Shown piece by piece: positions 11,933 through 22,038 of a stretch of 64,000 bases of DNA; position 1 is the stretch's first letter, and each line of letters begins with the position of its first letter. Source of the DNA: Pholiota molesta. Its lineage: Eukaryota > Basidiomycota > Agaricomycetes > Agaricales > Strophariaceae. The notes below the pieces were generated by a model, which worked only from the letters and a program-made list of their open reading frames with translations, did not search any database and was not told the origin of the DNA. The stretch is taken from contig JACGCK010000010.1 of NCBI GenBank assembly GCA_014925825.1, positions 558,001 through 622,000 of the forward strand, read 5' to 3'. Both the position numbers and the translations under genes were made by a program.

Positions 11933-13474
11933 AGCACCACTCGGACAACGTATCGAGTATTTTCAAAGTACCCAGCTCCGTTGCGGAATCCCCAACCCTC
12001 TGAAAATCCCACTACACAGCAACATTCGTTGGGGAACGGCATATAGAATGCTAGATCAGGCACATAAACTCCGTCAGGTATGTGTAGTCTCTCTCGGCTG
12101 TTCTATTTTACTCTAGCTAATCTACCTACCAGCCTATTTCGCAGTTTATTGCATCTGCTGATGAGATATACGGCCCCATCACGACGTTACGACGCAACGG
12201 CCGCCTTCTCAAACACATACCGTGGTCTGCATTCAAGATGCTCGAAGATGATTGGATCCGCGTTATCGATGCACGCGACATACTCGGGGTAACATTCCTT
12301 CTATTACCTCGTGTGCGTTTACTGATTGACAACTGTACATAAGGATTCAAACCGAATCCAGCAGTACTTCTCGTCTGAGAAGCAACCGACTCTCTGGCAA
12401 GCGCTTCCTGCGCTTGAAGAGCTTCAATCAGCATGGGAGAAGAAACGCGACAACGAAAAGTACATACTGTACAAGCCCGCGCTCGAAGATGGTTTGGCAA
12501 AGCTCGCCAAGTATTATACACGGTTAGATGAGAAGCCGAGCTTCGTTCTCGCACTAGGTACGGTTGATTTCAACTAAATTGGATGTAAACTAATGATTCT
12601 TTGAAGTTCTCCACCCGTATTACAAGCTCGCATATATAAAGCTCACATGGGGTGGCCCGGAAGATCAAGAGAAAGAGATCGCGGACGGAAATCCCGATGC
12701 TCGTGATTGGCAGGACGAAGCGCAGCAGATTCTGGAGAAAATGGTAAGCCTTTCGATATTCGACATCTGATCTCATTTACCAACACGGCGCTAACGAATA
12801 ATTAGATGGCGCAATACTATAAAAATCGCCCGCTCGCAATCGCGCGTCCTGCTGACGGAAACACAGAGAATCAAGATGCTGTCGAACTCTCGGAGTTTGA
12901 CAAGCATCGGAAAACTCTGCTCTCCAATGACGCTGAGGAGGGGTGGGCATCCGAATTACGCCGGTATCTGGGCCCGATGCCAGATGATGTAGAAAAAGAT
13001 ACGGATCTGGTCGTATGGTGGCAGGTACAGTTGTTTTACACTTCTGTTTACCGTTTATATGCTTATGAGTACCCTTTAGGATCATGCACAGTTGTACCCA
13101 ACTCTCGCGCGCATCGCACTTGATGTCCTTCCGGCACAGGCTTCATCAGTTCCATGTGAACGCATCTTCTCCGGAAGTAAGCAGATCGCAACAGATCGCC
13201 GTTCATCTCTTGGCGCCGCTGTTTTCGAAGAACTGGTGATCATGAAGTCAGCATGGGGCCCTGAACTCTACGACATGGCGGCATGGAACTTGTATCAACA
13301 TGAAGATGTCAACCTTATGGACTTCGAAGAGATTCTTTGTGAAGATATTGATTGCTTGAAGTGGGAAAAGGAAGAAACTCCCGAATGGTTGTGATATACT
13401 GATAGTAGTGACTCTGCGCATACATACATAGATTAATTTACAGCTTCTGTACATAGTACAGCTAATTTTTATAC

Positions 13475-13689
13475 ACCAAGACCGGTCTCAATCGGTTGCT
13501 AACTGGTCTGGACTGGTCTAGACCGAAACCAATCTTAACCGGTCTTTGGACTGATCAAGACTGCAAAAGACCGGTTCAATCGGTCCAGTCCAGTTTCTTT
13601 CAGTCTTCGAAAACTGAAAAACCGGTCTCGGTCCCGGTCCAAGCCCTTGGGGGGCAAAAAACCGGACTGGACCGGACTTTCAACCACTA
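13475..13689. repeat. hAT right terminal iteron array
   Basis: The mirror of 5032-5225. GACCGGTCT, AACCGGTC and GGTCCAGTCC motifs lead to GGACCGGACTTTCAACCACTA, the right terminal inverted repeat. The frame that starts at 13496 and appears to run into gag is an artefact of this array being open; the true gag frame enters at the duplication 13690-13697. Confidence 0.8.
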
Positions 13690-15353
13690 TTCAGGACAAA
13701 TCCTTGATAATCAAAACACTCCTACTACCGCTCCTGCTTCTTCATCACCCCTGCCTCCTCTTACACCTGAACCTGAACCTGAACAATGTCTTGACTCCAG
13801 TTCCGACTCGTCCTCTGACTCTGAAACCGCTCTTATCACTGCATATACGAACGTAAAATGTGCATATACACACATGGCTTCCACAAAATCATCTTCCTTG
13901 GCTACTGTCAAACATTCCATCACGAAACACTGTCCTATTCTGACTCCTGGTGACGTCTCCGCGAAAGTACTCGTCGACCTCGGTGATGCACATAATGAAT
14001 ATTTCATCGCTAAGGACATCGCCGAGACTGACAAAGTCAAGAAAATTCTTGGAGGCTTTAAAGACGTACACATCCATGACTGGATTGCGTGCGAACGCGA
14101 ACAGCTTATCGCTCTTGTGTATAAGGACTTCATGGCCAAGGTTAGGAGTAACTACCTGCCTGCCGACTGGGAGGAGACGCCTCGCTCCCAGTTGCTCGGA
14201 ATGCGGATGTCAAAAGACACCAAGTTCTGGGACTGGTGCCAAGAAGTCCGCGCTCTCAACATTGTCCTCCGTGGGTCCGACTCCCATTTGTCTGAGACCG
14301 CTCTCAGGAACCAGCTCGAAGCTGCTTTAGAAGCGAATCTCCACACGTACTGCTTCCGCGAGAAGCTCAACAAGATTACTGTTCTCAAGGACTGGGTCCT
14401 CGTTGTTAAGGCGGCTGATGAGAAGCTTAAAGATGACAGGAAACGTGCTCGTGAGATCGTTAGCGAGGAAACTCAGAGGAACGCTAAACGCCCCGCTCTC
14501 GCTAGCACCTCTCGCTCTAATGTAAACAACAATCGTACTGCCTCTTCTACAGACACTACCATCCCCAGACCTCCCAGACTCAAAGATGAGGAACGCGCAT
14601 TGTTGGTCAAACACAATGGGTGTTTCTGTTGTTGTCAATTCAACCAGAACCACAGCGGACATAACTGCCCGAACGGCTATCCTAACGGCTCGTCTTACAA
14701 GAAGTTAACTGCTTCCTGTGATGCTGCTGGAAATGCTCCCAAAACCGCTAACAAGTTCACTCAGAATGTCGCCTCCAGCTCAAAGGGCAAGGGAGGAAAG
14801 GCTATCACTTCTGTCGCTGCCGCGAATGACGCTGACTCCTCTGGTGAGGAAGAAGATTTTGTCTCTTCGGTCATGCCGAATGCTGCTCTTGGTAACGGCT
14901 CATCGTCTGATGATGATGTGAGTGAACAGCCTTTACACTCGAAACATTATACTGCTAAATTTAAGCTCTTTGCAAAAGACTTAGATTTTGCCATCATCTT
15001 CGCCGCCTTAATCGATAACGGCGCTCATGTTGTGCTCATCTGTCCTGAAGTTGTTGAAGAATTGAAACTTGAAAAGCTCCGTTTGCCTCATCCCGAAACC
15101 GTTACTATCGCTATTGCTGATGGCTCAAAAAAGAAACATATGACTCTTACAGACTATGTCAAATTTACTGTCACTACTGTAGATAATGCTTGGACTTCCC
15201 GCACTGTTCGCGCAATAATAGCTCTGGGCTTGTGTATGCCCATTATACTTGGTCTCCCATTTCTTGAGCATAACAATATCGTTGCGGATCATGACAACCG
15301 CAGTTGTATTGACAAGAAAACAGGCTATAACATTCTGAAACCCGCTTAAAGTT

Positions 15354-15533
15354 ATGCCTCCTTTGCCTCCCCCACCGCCTCCGGGACCCAAATTGCGTGA
15401 ACAAGCTCGCTTTCTTAAAAATGCAAAGAAATTAGCCTTGTGTGAATTATTGCTCGTCTGCAAACAACGCGTCCAAGATAAGAAGCTCCAGTTTGAAGAT
15501 GTCAAGGATGTCAACGTTGTCGCATCCATATGC
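15354..15533 (+). pseudogene. Gypsy pol, N-terminal piece
   Basis: Pol opens at an ATG five bases after the gag-protease stop and in another frame, so it is a separate reading frame rather than a simple readthrough. It starts with a proline run (MPPLPPPPPPGPKL), then a charged helical segment, and is cut at ATATGC by the gag-only LTR element. The continuation at 21402 is in frame when one 4-bp target copy is counted. Confidence 0.8.
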
Positions 15534-16573
15534 TGATGTGCCAAGTGTCGTGTAAGGTGCGGAATGTGGCGAATATAATCTAAAACCACAAAACCAAAAG
15601 CCACGACGTGAGGGGCTACGAGGGTGCGAGTATGGGGTTCAAGGGCGTCCCAATCAAGGTCTATCAGTGGCGAAAGGTGCGACGAGGTGTGCGACGTGGC
15701 GCAACGGTGTTTATGGTGTATATTGACTTGCGAGAGCGATGGGATGAAGGAGTGACGGAATTTAGCTAGAACTGTGCAACGAGAGTGAAATAAAATACGA
15801 GAGAGACGCAGCGCGGTGTGAAACGATGGAGAACGCAGTGGGGACGAGGACGCGACGAGAGACGAACTGAAACTGTGCTGAAAACTGGGGGGGAAAGTGT
15901 ATTCTTTCTTTTTTACTGAGTTACAGGGATTTAAATAGTACGGAAGTAATAGCTTGTATTTAATTTATCTAAAACGGTGGAAAGATGCGACTTGAGCTGT
16001 CCGAAAGGCTCGATACGAAATTCGTGTGGAAAAGGATGATAGGGGAGCGCAGCGCGTGCACGCGACGGCGAGCTAGAGAATCAGATCTTAAACGTGCACT
16101 CGAGCGCATGTGCGCGCGGACGGAATTCCGACGTGATAAGTTGTCCAATAATAATAATATTCGGAACGAGTTCCGTACGTATTCGAGACGTTCTAGACCA
16201 TGTAGCGACGTCCTGAGAGTGCTGTGCTAGCCCGTATACGGCGGCGCGTGACTTGCGTCCAAATTCGTCGGGTCACGTGACTACCCGCGGCTCCTGTTCT
16301 GAGTGCGTACGCGGCGCGGCGCAGTGGCTCTGTGCGCGTTTGAGCGCGTGCATTGCGCATGTGTCGTAAATTGTTCTGCTGTGTATGGAGGTGCTATGGG
16401 TACGTTTCGCATGCTTGAGCGACTTCGAGTGCGGCGGTGCGAGGCGAGGCGTCCTAATGCGTCGTGTATGACCTAGTGCGTTCGAGCACGTGCAAGTGCG
16501 TGCGTGCGCGTGCGTGTGCATCTGGGCGCATTCTGGCGCGTTTTCACCGGGTATACGGATGTGGTGCGTATCA
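15534..16573 (-). repeat. 3' LTR of the gag-only element
   Basis: Pairs with 20361-21397 along its whole length with scattered 1-3 bp indels. Short frames inside it (for example 16464-16778) read through GC-rich LTR sequence and are not taken as genes. Confidence 0.9.
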
Positions 16574-16639
16574 TCTCCTCCCTAATGAACTTCTGACTGT
16601 CCGCAGTCAGCCGGAATCGCGGCGAAACGGTTTGCAATA

Positions 16640-18720
16640 CAAGCGACGGGCAGCGGCGTCGAGGGATCGAGAGTTGCGTGCGCGGCGACGGCGTAATCCA
16701 ATAATAGAACGGGCGCTTAACGCGCGTTGCGCTGAGCGAGTGAGCGGCGGGCGGCGGGCGGCGAGCGTGGCAGCATAAATGTGAGCGCGGCAGAACGAAT
16801 ATGGATGCTGGGCAGTGTGTGCGAGTGCGGCGGCGCAAATGGGAGTGAAGCGAGACGAATGCAAGAACAAGGGAGCGAGCGGCGCAGCGAGCGCGCGGCG
16901 GTGCGTGGTGTAACAGTGCGAGCGCGGCTATTGCTGAATATGATTGCTACGGCGCGAGTTCGTACTATCCGCCGTCGGGGCGTGTCGATCTGCAAAGGGT
17001 GAGTACTGTGGTTGAAGCCCTGAACGTCTGGAGCGCTGCGAAACAAAAATGGTGGAAAACGGATGGAAACTCGTTAAAGAATGAATAAATCCGTGATATG
17101 CTGAAGAGAAATGGTCTGAGGCACGTAAAATCTTGGCGCAAGGCGGCGGAACGCGCGAGTCGACGAAGCGAGCACGGGTAACCATATGTGAGAGCTGCTG
17201 TACGGATGCGAATGCGGCGGACCAAAGCTAGCGCGGCGAGACGAATTGGAGCGCAGTAAAATAATCATTGCACGGCGAGACAACCTTGGGCACGACGGGA
17301 CGACCTGGGGCACGACGAGACGATCTGAGGCGCGACGAGACGAATTGGAGCGCGACAAGACAAGTTGGGGCGTGACGAGACGAACTGGAGCCTGGGGAAT
17401 CAAATACGGGCACGGCGAGACGTCCTGGAGGGTGGCGAGTTGAATATATGACCTGCTGTACGAATACGAGCGCGGCGAGATGAACTGGAGCGCGACGAGA
17501 CGACACGGGCACGGCGCGGCGATCTGGAGCGTCTTGAATTGAATATTTATGCTACTGTACGGGTGCGGGTGCGGCGGACGAAAGCGGGCGCGGCGAGACG
17601 ATCTGGAGCGCGGAAAATTAAATTTAGATGCGGCGAGACGACCTGGAGTGTGGCGAGGCGGACTGGAGTGCGGCAAATTGAATTCGGACGCGGTGAGATG
17701 CCCTGAAGCGTGGTAAGACGTCCTGAAGCGCGGCGAGACGCCAGCGGGCGCGTCGAGATGACCTGGAACTCTGTAAAACAACTACGGCGCGGCGAGACAA
17801 CCTATAACGCAGCGAGACGACTTGGGGCGCGACGAGACGAATTGGGCCGCTGCTGTATGGATATGAGCATGGCAGAACAAACGGGAGCGCGACGAGACGA
17901 GTTGGAGCACGGCGAGACGAACTACGGTGCGACGGGATGAAATAGAGCACTGTGGAATACATTAAGGCGCGGCGAGACGCATGGGACGCGATGAGACAAC
18001 CTGAAGCACGGCGAGATGAATGAAACGCGGCGAGTTGAATATACATGCAGTGAGACGACTTGAAGCACGGCGAGACGACAGCGGGCGCAGTGAGACGAAC
18101 TTGAGCTCTGTAAATTAATTACGGCACGGCGAGATAACTTGGAGCGCGGCGAGATGACAGCGGGCGCGGCGAGATGATCTGGAGCGCGGTGAATCCAATC
18201 CGGGCAGGACGAGACAACCTAGAACGCGGCGAGACGACTTCGGTTGCTGCAAGACGTCCTGAAGCGCGGCGAGACGACAGCGGGCGTGGCGCGGCGGATT
18301 GCAGCACTGTAAAATAATCACGGCGCGACGAGACGACTTGGGCGCGGCGAGACGAGCTACAGTGTGGAGAATTGAATACGGGCACGACGAGACGACCTGG
18401 GCGCGGCGAAACGAAATCCAGCGCGGCGAGATGAACTGCAACGCGAGGAGACGAACTAGGGCATGGGGAATTAAATGTGGGCGCGGCGAGACGACCTGGA
18501 GCGCGGCAAGACGAGTTGGGGCACGACGAGACGACCTGGGGCGCGACGAGGCGAACTGGAGCGCGGTAAGTTGAATTCAAGCGCGATAAATTTGATTCAA
18601 GCGCGGCGGAATGGGTACGAGCATGGGAAATGCGGCGGGACGCATGCGAGCACTGAAAAAAAACGCAAGTGGCGGCGGGATGAAGGCGAGCACGACGGAA
18701 ACAAAATGAATATATCAAGC
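16640..18720. repeat. 2-kb degenerate minisatellite, ~20-21 bp unit
   Basis: A long run of imperfect units resembling GGCGAGACGACCTGGAGCGC, best ordered between about 17220 and 18690. It occupies the space between the gag gene and the 3' LTR of the gag-only element. Because the unit is close to a multiple of three, it leaves long open frames on the minus strand (about 235 codons at 17074-17781 and 18119-18826) with heptad-like SSRRA/RLVA repeats. I regard these as by-products. No function is evident. Confidence 0.85.
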
Positions 18721-18789
18721 TAAAAAAAAATAAGTCCAGGTGGAAAATTTGAGAGTGTTGAGGTGAAATAAATATGTGAACCGGGGTAG

Positions 18790-18799
18790 ACTCCTCCCT
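18790..18799 (-). other. Second polypurine-tract-like copy
   Basis: The minus strand reads TTAGGGAGGAGT here, nearly the same as the purine tract beside the 3' LTR (16574-16583). The neighbouring GACTGTACGGAGTCAA also matches 16600-16620. So the stretch next to the LTR has been duplicated on the gag side of the minisatellite. Confidence 0.65.
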
Positions 18800-18822
18800 A
18801 ACGAAATCTTGACTGTACGGAG

Positions 18823-20127
18823 TCAATTCGCAAGGTTACGACGCGGCGAGACGTTGCGCAAGCACGTCGACGGCTGCTGAGCACTAAGCGGTATATCCGG
18901 GGGTCGCAAGCGAGGTCTACGGCGTCCTGGATTTAATATTCGAGGCCTATGCGGATCTATTCGTCGTCTCGGGTGCTGGTAACGAGCTTGTCTGGCGCGG
19001 CGACGGGGCTTTTGAATAATATTTGGCGTAATGCGGCACGAGCTAGAGTACGAGGTGAAGGGATAAAAAGATGAGGCGACGAGGCGAGAACGCGGGTTGA
19101 CGAGGCGAGTGCGTGGGCTGACGATGCGGATATATGAAGCGATGAGGCGAGACGACGACGTGATATTACGAGTGCGCGGGACGACGGAGCAAGGTCGAGA
19201 TGGGTTAAAGAGGGTGGGAATGGGTCGGAACGCGTCCGCATGTGGTCTGACAGGCTGAGGGCGCGAGTCGCCGGATTGTGGACGCAAGTCGACGGTCAAA
19301 GGGTGTGGATCGACGGGTGGGGGGCGCGAATTGATGGTAGATGGCTGCGAGTCGTCGGATGAAGTGCGCGAGTTGATGGGTGGTGCGTAGGTGACGTGGT
19401 CCTGAAGCTTGAATATCTCTGGGTTTGATGGGCGACTTGGTACTGGAATTTTTGGCGATGCGACGGGAGTGATAGGAGCAGTGATGCGGGGTGCGACGGG
19501 TGCGGGGAGAGAAGGCGTCGAAATTGAAGGAAGGTTGTGTATGGTAGATCTTGCTTCAAAAATCCAAGTCGCAGCTTTGTAAACCTGATCAATACTATAA
19601 CTCGGGGCTGGAATAAGTGTCGGATCAATGGTATGCAGTCGGAAGATGATGTCGGACAGTAACTCGCGTCGAAAACCTTGAATATAAATATTCTGTGCAT
19701 CTAGGTGGCTCGAGAGCTCGCATTTGATGAGAATCGACGCGATACCACGGAAGGAGCGGGTATATTCTGCGAGATCAAATACAGAAGATATTCCGCGACG
19801 CTGACTGGCTATAGCTAGTGCGATGAGGTCGTTTCGGCTGTAGCGGTAGAGATTGTTCGCTTTGGGATAGCTTCTGAATATTGCAGTCTTGAACTCGTCA
19901 AAGGTTGCTGTGTCGCTATCGAATTCTGGAACTGAAACCCAAATCTCTTCGTCGTCGATTGACATATATCGAACAGTGTGGTCCTTCTTGATGCGATCAG
20001 AGGTAATTCGGCATGTTGCAAAGAGATACTCGAGGTCGGCAAAAAATCTGGCAAGTTCACGGGCATGCGATGAGCTAAAGCGCGGAGCAGTGCGCTCTCT
20101 CGGATATGGCATATGTGGCGTCGTCAT
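18823..20127 (-). CDS. Gag-like protein of the non-autonomous LTR element
   Basis: Capsid-type protein of about 434 residues counted from the ATG at 20127. The frame is open upstream to 20325, but I prefer 20127 because MTTPHMPYPRERTAPRF starts a normal gag N-terminus and the upstream part is low-complexity Ser/Arg/Pro. The first ~200 residues have the retrotransposon gag helical pattern (LARFFADLEYLFATC, EEIWVSVPEF, FRSYPKANNLYRYS, DLAEYTRSFRGIA, FRRELLSDIIFRL). The rest is Pro/Ser/Arg-rich repeats with no zinc knuckle seen. No in-frame stop. It should form particles that package the element's RNA, with enzymes supplied elsewhere. Confidence 0.75.
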   Translation of the reverse strand: MTTPHMPYPRERTAPRFSSSHARELARFFADLEYLFATCRITSDRIKKDHTVRYMSIDDEEIWVSVPEFDSDTATFDEFKTAIFRSYPKANNLYRYSRNDLIALAIASQRRGISSVFDLAEYTRSFRGIASILIKCELSSHLDAQNIYIQGFRRELLSDIIFRLHTIDPTLIPAPSYSIDQVYKAATWIFEARSTIHNLPSISTPSLPAPVAPRITAPITPVASPKIPVPSRPSNPEIFKLQDHVTYAPPINSRTSSDDSQPSTINSRPPPVDPHPLTVDLRPQSGDSRPQPVRPHADAFRPIPTLFNPSRPCSVVPRTRNITSSSRLIASYIRIVSPRTRLVNPRSRLVASSFYPFTSYSSSCRITPNIIQKPRRRARQARYQHPRRRIDPHRPRILNPGRRRPRLRPPDIPLSAQQPSTCLRNVSPRRNLAN

Positions 20128-20360
20128 GATAGCGAGTCGGAGAATGATAATAAAATCACGAGTCAATGGATTGCATGTGCAAGGCGACGGAGAAATGATG
20201 GCGCGAGGCGACAGATAATGATTGCTTGGCGATGGCACAATACGCGAGTTGCCGGAATAAGAGCGCAAGGTGACTACGAGGCGACGGGTGGAAATGCGAA
20301 CTGGGTGATGACAATTGGAAGGCAAAAAAATGATAAACCCCTCGCGGTGGGCTCCAGAAA

Positions 20361-21397
20361 TGATGTGCCAAGTGTCGTGTAAGGTGCGGAATGTGGCGAA
20401 TATAATCTAAAACCACAAAACCAAAAGCCAGACGTGAGGGGCTACGAGGGTGCGAGTATGGGGTTCAAGGGCGTCCCAATCAAGGTCTATCAGTGGCGAA
20501 AGGTGCGACGAGGTGTGCGACGTGGCGCACGGTGTTTATGATGTATATTGATTGCGAGAGCGATGGGATGAAGGAGTGACGGAATTTAGCTAGAACTGTG
20601 CACGAGAGTGAAATAAAATACGAGAGAGACGCAGCGCGGTGTGAAACGATGGAGAACGCAGTGGGGACGAGGACGCGACGAGAGACGAACTGAAACTGTG
20701 CTGAAAACTGGGGGGAAAGTGTATTTTTTTTTTACTGAGTTACAGGGATTTAAATAGTACGGAAGTAATAGCTTGTATTTAATTTATCTAAAACGGTGGA
20801 AAGATGTGACTTGAGCTGTCCGAAAGGCTCGATATGAAATTGTGTGGAAAAGGATGATAGGGGAGCGCAGCGCGTGCACGCGACGGCGAGCTAGAGAATC
20901 AGATACTAAAAATAGAGCGCTTAAACGTGCACTCGAGCGCATGTGCGCGCGGACGGAATTCCGACATGATAAGTTGTCCAATAATATTCGGAACGAGTTC
21001 CGTACGTATTCGAGACGTTCTAGACCATGTAGCGACGTCCTGAGAGTGCTGTGCTAGCCCGTATACGGCGGCGCGCGACTTGCGTCCAAATTCGTCGGGT
21101 CACGTGACTACCCGCGGCTCCTGTTCTGAGTGCGTACGTGGCGCGGCGCAGTGGCTCTGTGCGCGTTTGAGCGCGTGCATTGGCATGTGTCGTAAATTGT
21201 TCTGCTGTGTATGGAGGTGCTATGGGTACGTTTCGCATGCTTGAGCGACTTCGAGTGCGGCGGTGCGAGGCGAGGCGTCCTAATGCATCGTGTATGACCT
21301 AGTGCTTCGAGCATGTGCAGTGCGTGCGTGCGCGTGCGTGTGCATCTGGGCGCATTCTGGCGTGTTTTCACCGGGTATACGGATGCGGTGCGTATCA
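20361..21397 (-). repeat. 5' LTR of the gag-only element
   Basis: Near-identical partner of 15534-16573. The plus-strand inner edge CTCCAGAAA at 20352-20360 is the complement of the primer-binding site start. Confidence 0.9.
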
Positions 21398-22038
21398 ACG
21401 CGATGTTATTGAATCCATTGCGTTTAAAGAGAAGCTCAGAAAGAAAGCGGAAAAGGTTAAAAAGGATTTCCGAGAAATATTCGAACCTATACCGCACATC
21501 GATAGACTGCCTTCCGACTATGTCGCAAGGATTAAACTCAAAGACGCTGAAAAGACAATAGCCAACCGTGTTTATGCCTGTCCTCAAAAGTACAAGGAAG
21601 CTTTTAAAACATTGATCCAACAGCATCTTGATGCTGGGCGTATCCAATTGTCTTCCTCTTCATATGCATCTCCCTGCTTTATCATTCCCAAAGCCGACCT
21701 GAACGTTTTACCCCGCTGGGTGAATGATTACCGACAGCTAAATGCAAATACGGTAACGGATAGTCATCCCTTACCCCGAGTCGATGACATCTTAAATGAT
21801 TGCGCAAAAGGGAGGATTTGGTCTACAATTGACATGACTAATTCCTTCTTTCAAATGAGAATGCATCCTGATGACATTCCTCTCACTGCTGTCAATACTC
21901 CGTTTGGTCTCTATGAATGGCTCGTTATGCCTATGGGTCTCAAGAATGCCCCCGCTATCCATCAGCATAGGGTGACAAAAGCCTTACATGGGTTAATTGG
22001 AAAAATCTGCCACATCTATCTTGACGACATCATGATAT
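21398..22038 (+). pseudogene. Gypsy pol, reverse transcriptase palm and fingers
   Basis: Resumes with DVIESIAFKEKL and carries the classic motifs: PCFIIPKAD, VNDYRQLNANTV, WSTIDMTNSFFQM, FGLYEWLVMPMGLKNAP and CHIYLDDIM, the catalytic YLDD at about 22019-22030. It is cut directly after the YLDD box by the 900-bp MITE and continues at 22947. The fingers and palm look undamaged; only the insertion breaks this part. Confidence 0.9.

Larger units (their letters stand above)
5409..13394 (+). pseudogene. hAT transposase gene, 13 exons, interrupted by two guests
   Basis: Exons: 5409-5744, 5797-5969, 6020-6342, 6397-6552, 6602-6835, 6902-6990+7999-8022, 8076-8250, 8305-8333+11939-12077, 12145-12288, 12344-12557, 12607-12743, 12806-13024, 13080-13394. 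The N-terminus is Lys-rich with an acidic Ser/Glu stretch. GRWCSIC plus GGNSS..LHIRQHY is a BED-type zinc finger. ITQDAWSADTTKMSF is the first catalytic-domain strand, CLAHIVNLGNVDVM the hAT Cys-His-His motif, and NIRWGTAYRMLD the later core. The C-terminal dimerisation block is PTLARIALDVLP with SSVPCERIFSGSKQ. The exon sum is 2707 nt; a 2-nt loss near 6119, between HIRQHYSL and KERC, accounts for the missing phase and gives 902 residues, a normal size. Otherwise open. It would act in the nucleus as a dimer or higher oligomer on the terminal iterons. Confidence 0.9.
5032..13689 (+). mobile_element. hAT DNA transposon with autonomous-type gene, nested in gypsy gag
   Basis: Ends are TAGTGCTTGAAAGTCC and, read in reverse, TAGTGGTTGAAAGTCC. 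Flanks are the perfect 8-bp duplication TTCAGGAC (5024-5031 and 13690-13697), the hAT signature. Both ends carry arrays of short GACCGGTC-type iterons (5095-5225, 13475-13680), probably transposase binding sites. The element holds a 13-exon transposase gene and two guests (6991-7990 and 8334-11932); without guests and their duplications it is about 4.05 kb. The same termini and iterons occur on the MITEs at 22039 and 26362, so this element or a relative could mobilise them. Confidence 0.93.
4890..15349 (+). pseudogene. Gypsy gag-protease gene, split by the hAT element
   Basis: The first ATG in good context (AAAATGTC) is at 4890 and the frame is cut at 5031 inside the target duplication TTCAGGAC. 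It resumes at 13698 after the hAT element and runs to TAA at 15347-15349; excising the guest plus one duplication restores a continuous frame. The product is a capsid-like protein of about 590 residues. A Ser/Glu-rich N-terminus precedes a helical capsid region, then a zinc knuckle of form CX2CX6HX4C (CFCC...H...C, about 14605-14670). A retropepsin-like domain follows, with IDNGAH (usual form D-S/T-G) and IILGLPFLEHN. The Asn in DNG is unusual but the fold motifs around it are intact. Apart from the insertion I see no internal stop. Confidence 0.85.
15534..21397 (-). mobile_element. Gag-only (non-autonomous) LTR retrotransposon, antisense in gypsy pol
   Basis: Two long LTRs, 15534-16573 and 20361-21397 (about 1.04 kb), start TGATGTGCC and end GCGTATCA in the plus-strand reading. 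The only credible gene is gag on the minus strand, so the 5' LTR is the right-hand one. Next to it the minus strand has a primer site: 20340-20356 read on plus is CCTCGCGGTGGGCTCCA, like a tRNA 3' end. A purine tract AGGGAGGAGA lies at 16574-16583 (minus) next to the 3' LTR. Flanks ATGC / ACGC are a probable 4-bp duplication with one transition. No protease, reverse transcriptase or integrase is present, so replication would need proteins from another element. Confidence 0.88.

Noticed and set aside
13496..13689. Apparent N-terminal extension of gypsy gag
   Set aside because: It reads through the right terminal iterons of the hAT element; the true upstream exon is at 4890-5031, shown by the TTCAGGAC duplication.
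17074..18826. Two minus-strand open frames of about 235 codons rich in Ser, Arg, Leu and Val
   Set aside because: They lie wholly in the ~20-bp minisatellite and repeat its unit; no start context, no domain, and similar frames occur in other phases.
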